Positions 6,007-6,367 of a stretch of 6,367 bases of DNA are shown piece after piece. Under the pieces are notes generated by a model. It saw only the letters and a list, made by a program, of their open reading frames with translations, had not been told where the DNA came from and ran no database searches. This DNA is from Candidatus Limnocylindrales bacterium. GTDB lineage: Bacteria > Chloroflexota > Limnocylindria > Limnocylindrales > CSP1-4. The stretch lies in NCBI GenBank assembly GCA_031292335.1, contig JARLHH010000381.1, forward strand, positions 1-6,367. Reading direction: 5' to 3'. Position 1 is the first letter of the stretch, and each line of letters starts with the position of its first letter. Made by a program: the position numbers and the translations under genes.

Positions 6007-6367
6007 GGCCCGCCAGTTCGGCAGCCACCTCGTGGCTCGCGTGGCACCCGCCGAGCGTGCCGGGCTGGCGGCGTGGCTGACACCTGCCCAGCTGGCGCTG
6101 TTCGACGGCATGCCGGTTGCGGATCGGCGCCACGCCCTGGACGTCGTCGAACGCCTGCGCGCCCGCCGGGCCGACGACCACGACCTGCTTCTGGCCGGGC
6201 TCTTCCACGACGTCGGCAAGGGGCGCTCAATCCGCCTCTGGCACCGGGTCGCGTGGTCGCTCGGCGAGCGGCTGGGACCGGGCGCGCTTCGCCTCGCGGC
6301 GCGGCTGCCGGGCGGAGCGGATGCGATGGCGCGCCTCGGCGATCACGCGGCCCGCTCGGCGGCGCTG
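5975..6367 (+). CDS. HD-domain protein, putative phosphohydrolase (3' end beyond window)
   Basis: The open frame runs off the window after 131 residues, so only the N-terminal part is seen. A likely HD fold is marked by D50-R-R-H53 (first metal His), then LLLAGLFHDVGKGR with H78-D79, and a later H124 in LGDHAARSA. Members of the HD superfamily are metal-dependent phosphohydrolases of nucleotides or related phosphoesters; the substrate here is unknown. The start is uncertain. ATG 5975 overlaps the protease gene by 32 bases and keeps the KARQFGSHLVARV stretch, which resembles the N-terminus of small HD proteins I recall from Chloroflexota. GTG 6032 or GTG 6041 would begin after the protease stop. 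None of the three has a clear Shine-Dalgarno. The frame shows strong G/C bias at third positions and no stop, so it is coding despite the truncation. Confidence 0.8.
   Translation, partial: MGSSRSWWASKARQFGSHLVARVAPAERAGLAAWLTPAQLALFDGMPVADRRHALDVVERLRARRADDHDLLLAGLFHDVGKGRSIRLWHRVAWSLGERLGPGALRLAARLPGGADAMARLGDHAARSAAL

Noticed and set aside
4626..6080. A 484-residue plus-strand frame over the PH and protease genes
   Set aside because: Out-of-frame shadow of two recognised membrane proteins; Arg/Pro/Gly-rich without motifs.

Overview
The window is a single-stranded, tightly packed run of seven genes, all on the + strand, in very GC-rich DNA with the third-position G/C bias typical of such genomes. 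No RNA gene, insertion sequence, CRISPR array or phage gene is visible, and no stretch over 300 bases lacks a gene. The gene order (tlyA, NAD kinase, recN, then a XerD-type recombinase) resembles Actinobacteria. The downstream set (membrane PH/SHOCT protein, minimal site-2 protease, small HD-domain protein) and the protein styles fit a high-GC Chloroflexota lineage (Limnocylindria or Thermomicrobia-like). That assignment is an inference from memory of family patterns; an actinobacterial origin is not excluded.

Layout. Positions 4-4507 form one translationally coupled block: a TlyA-type 2'-O-rRNA methyltransferase, NAD kinase (ATGA overlap with tlyA), the SMC-like repair ATPase RecN (3-nt gap) and the tyrosine recombinase XerD (TGATG overlap). 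At 4508-4533 a short gap carries a clear Shine-Dalgarno for a two-helix membrane protein with a bacterial PH domain and a C-terminal SHOCT motif (4534-5286). A 54-bp spacer (5287-5340) holds two small inverted repeats and a possible -10 box. It is followed by a six-helix-type M50 site-2 protease without PDZ (5341-6006). The final gene, an HD-domain protein, overlaps or abuts the protease gene and is cut by the window end.

How the genes fit together. The first block is housekeeping: ribosome modification, NADP supply, double-strand-break repair and chromosome dimer resolution. The second block is membrane and signalling oriented: a lipid or protein-binding membrane PH protein, an intramembrane protease and a putative phosphohydrolase. 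Their functional connection is not shown by the sequence. I found no convincing novel system. The most useful second looks are the altered His/Arg-Pro motif of NAD kinase, the basic N-terminal extension of XerD, and the PH/SHOCT - site-2 protease - HD gene cluster.
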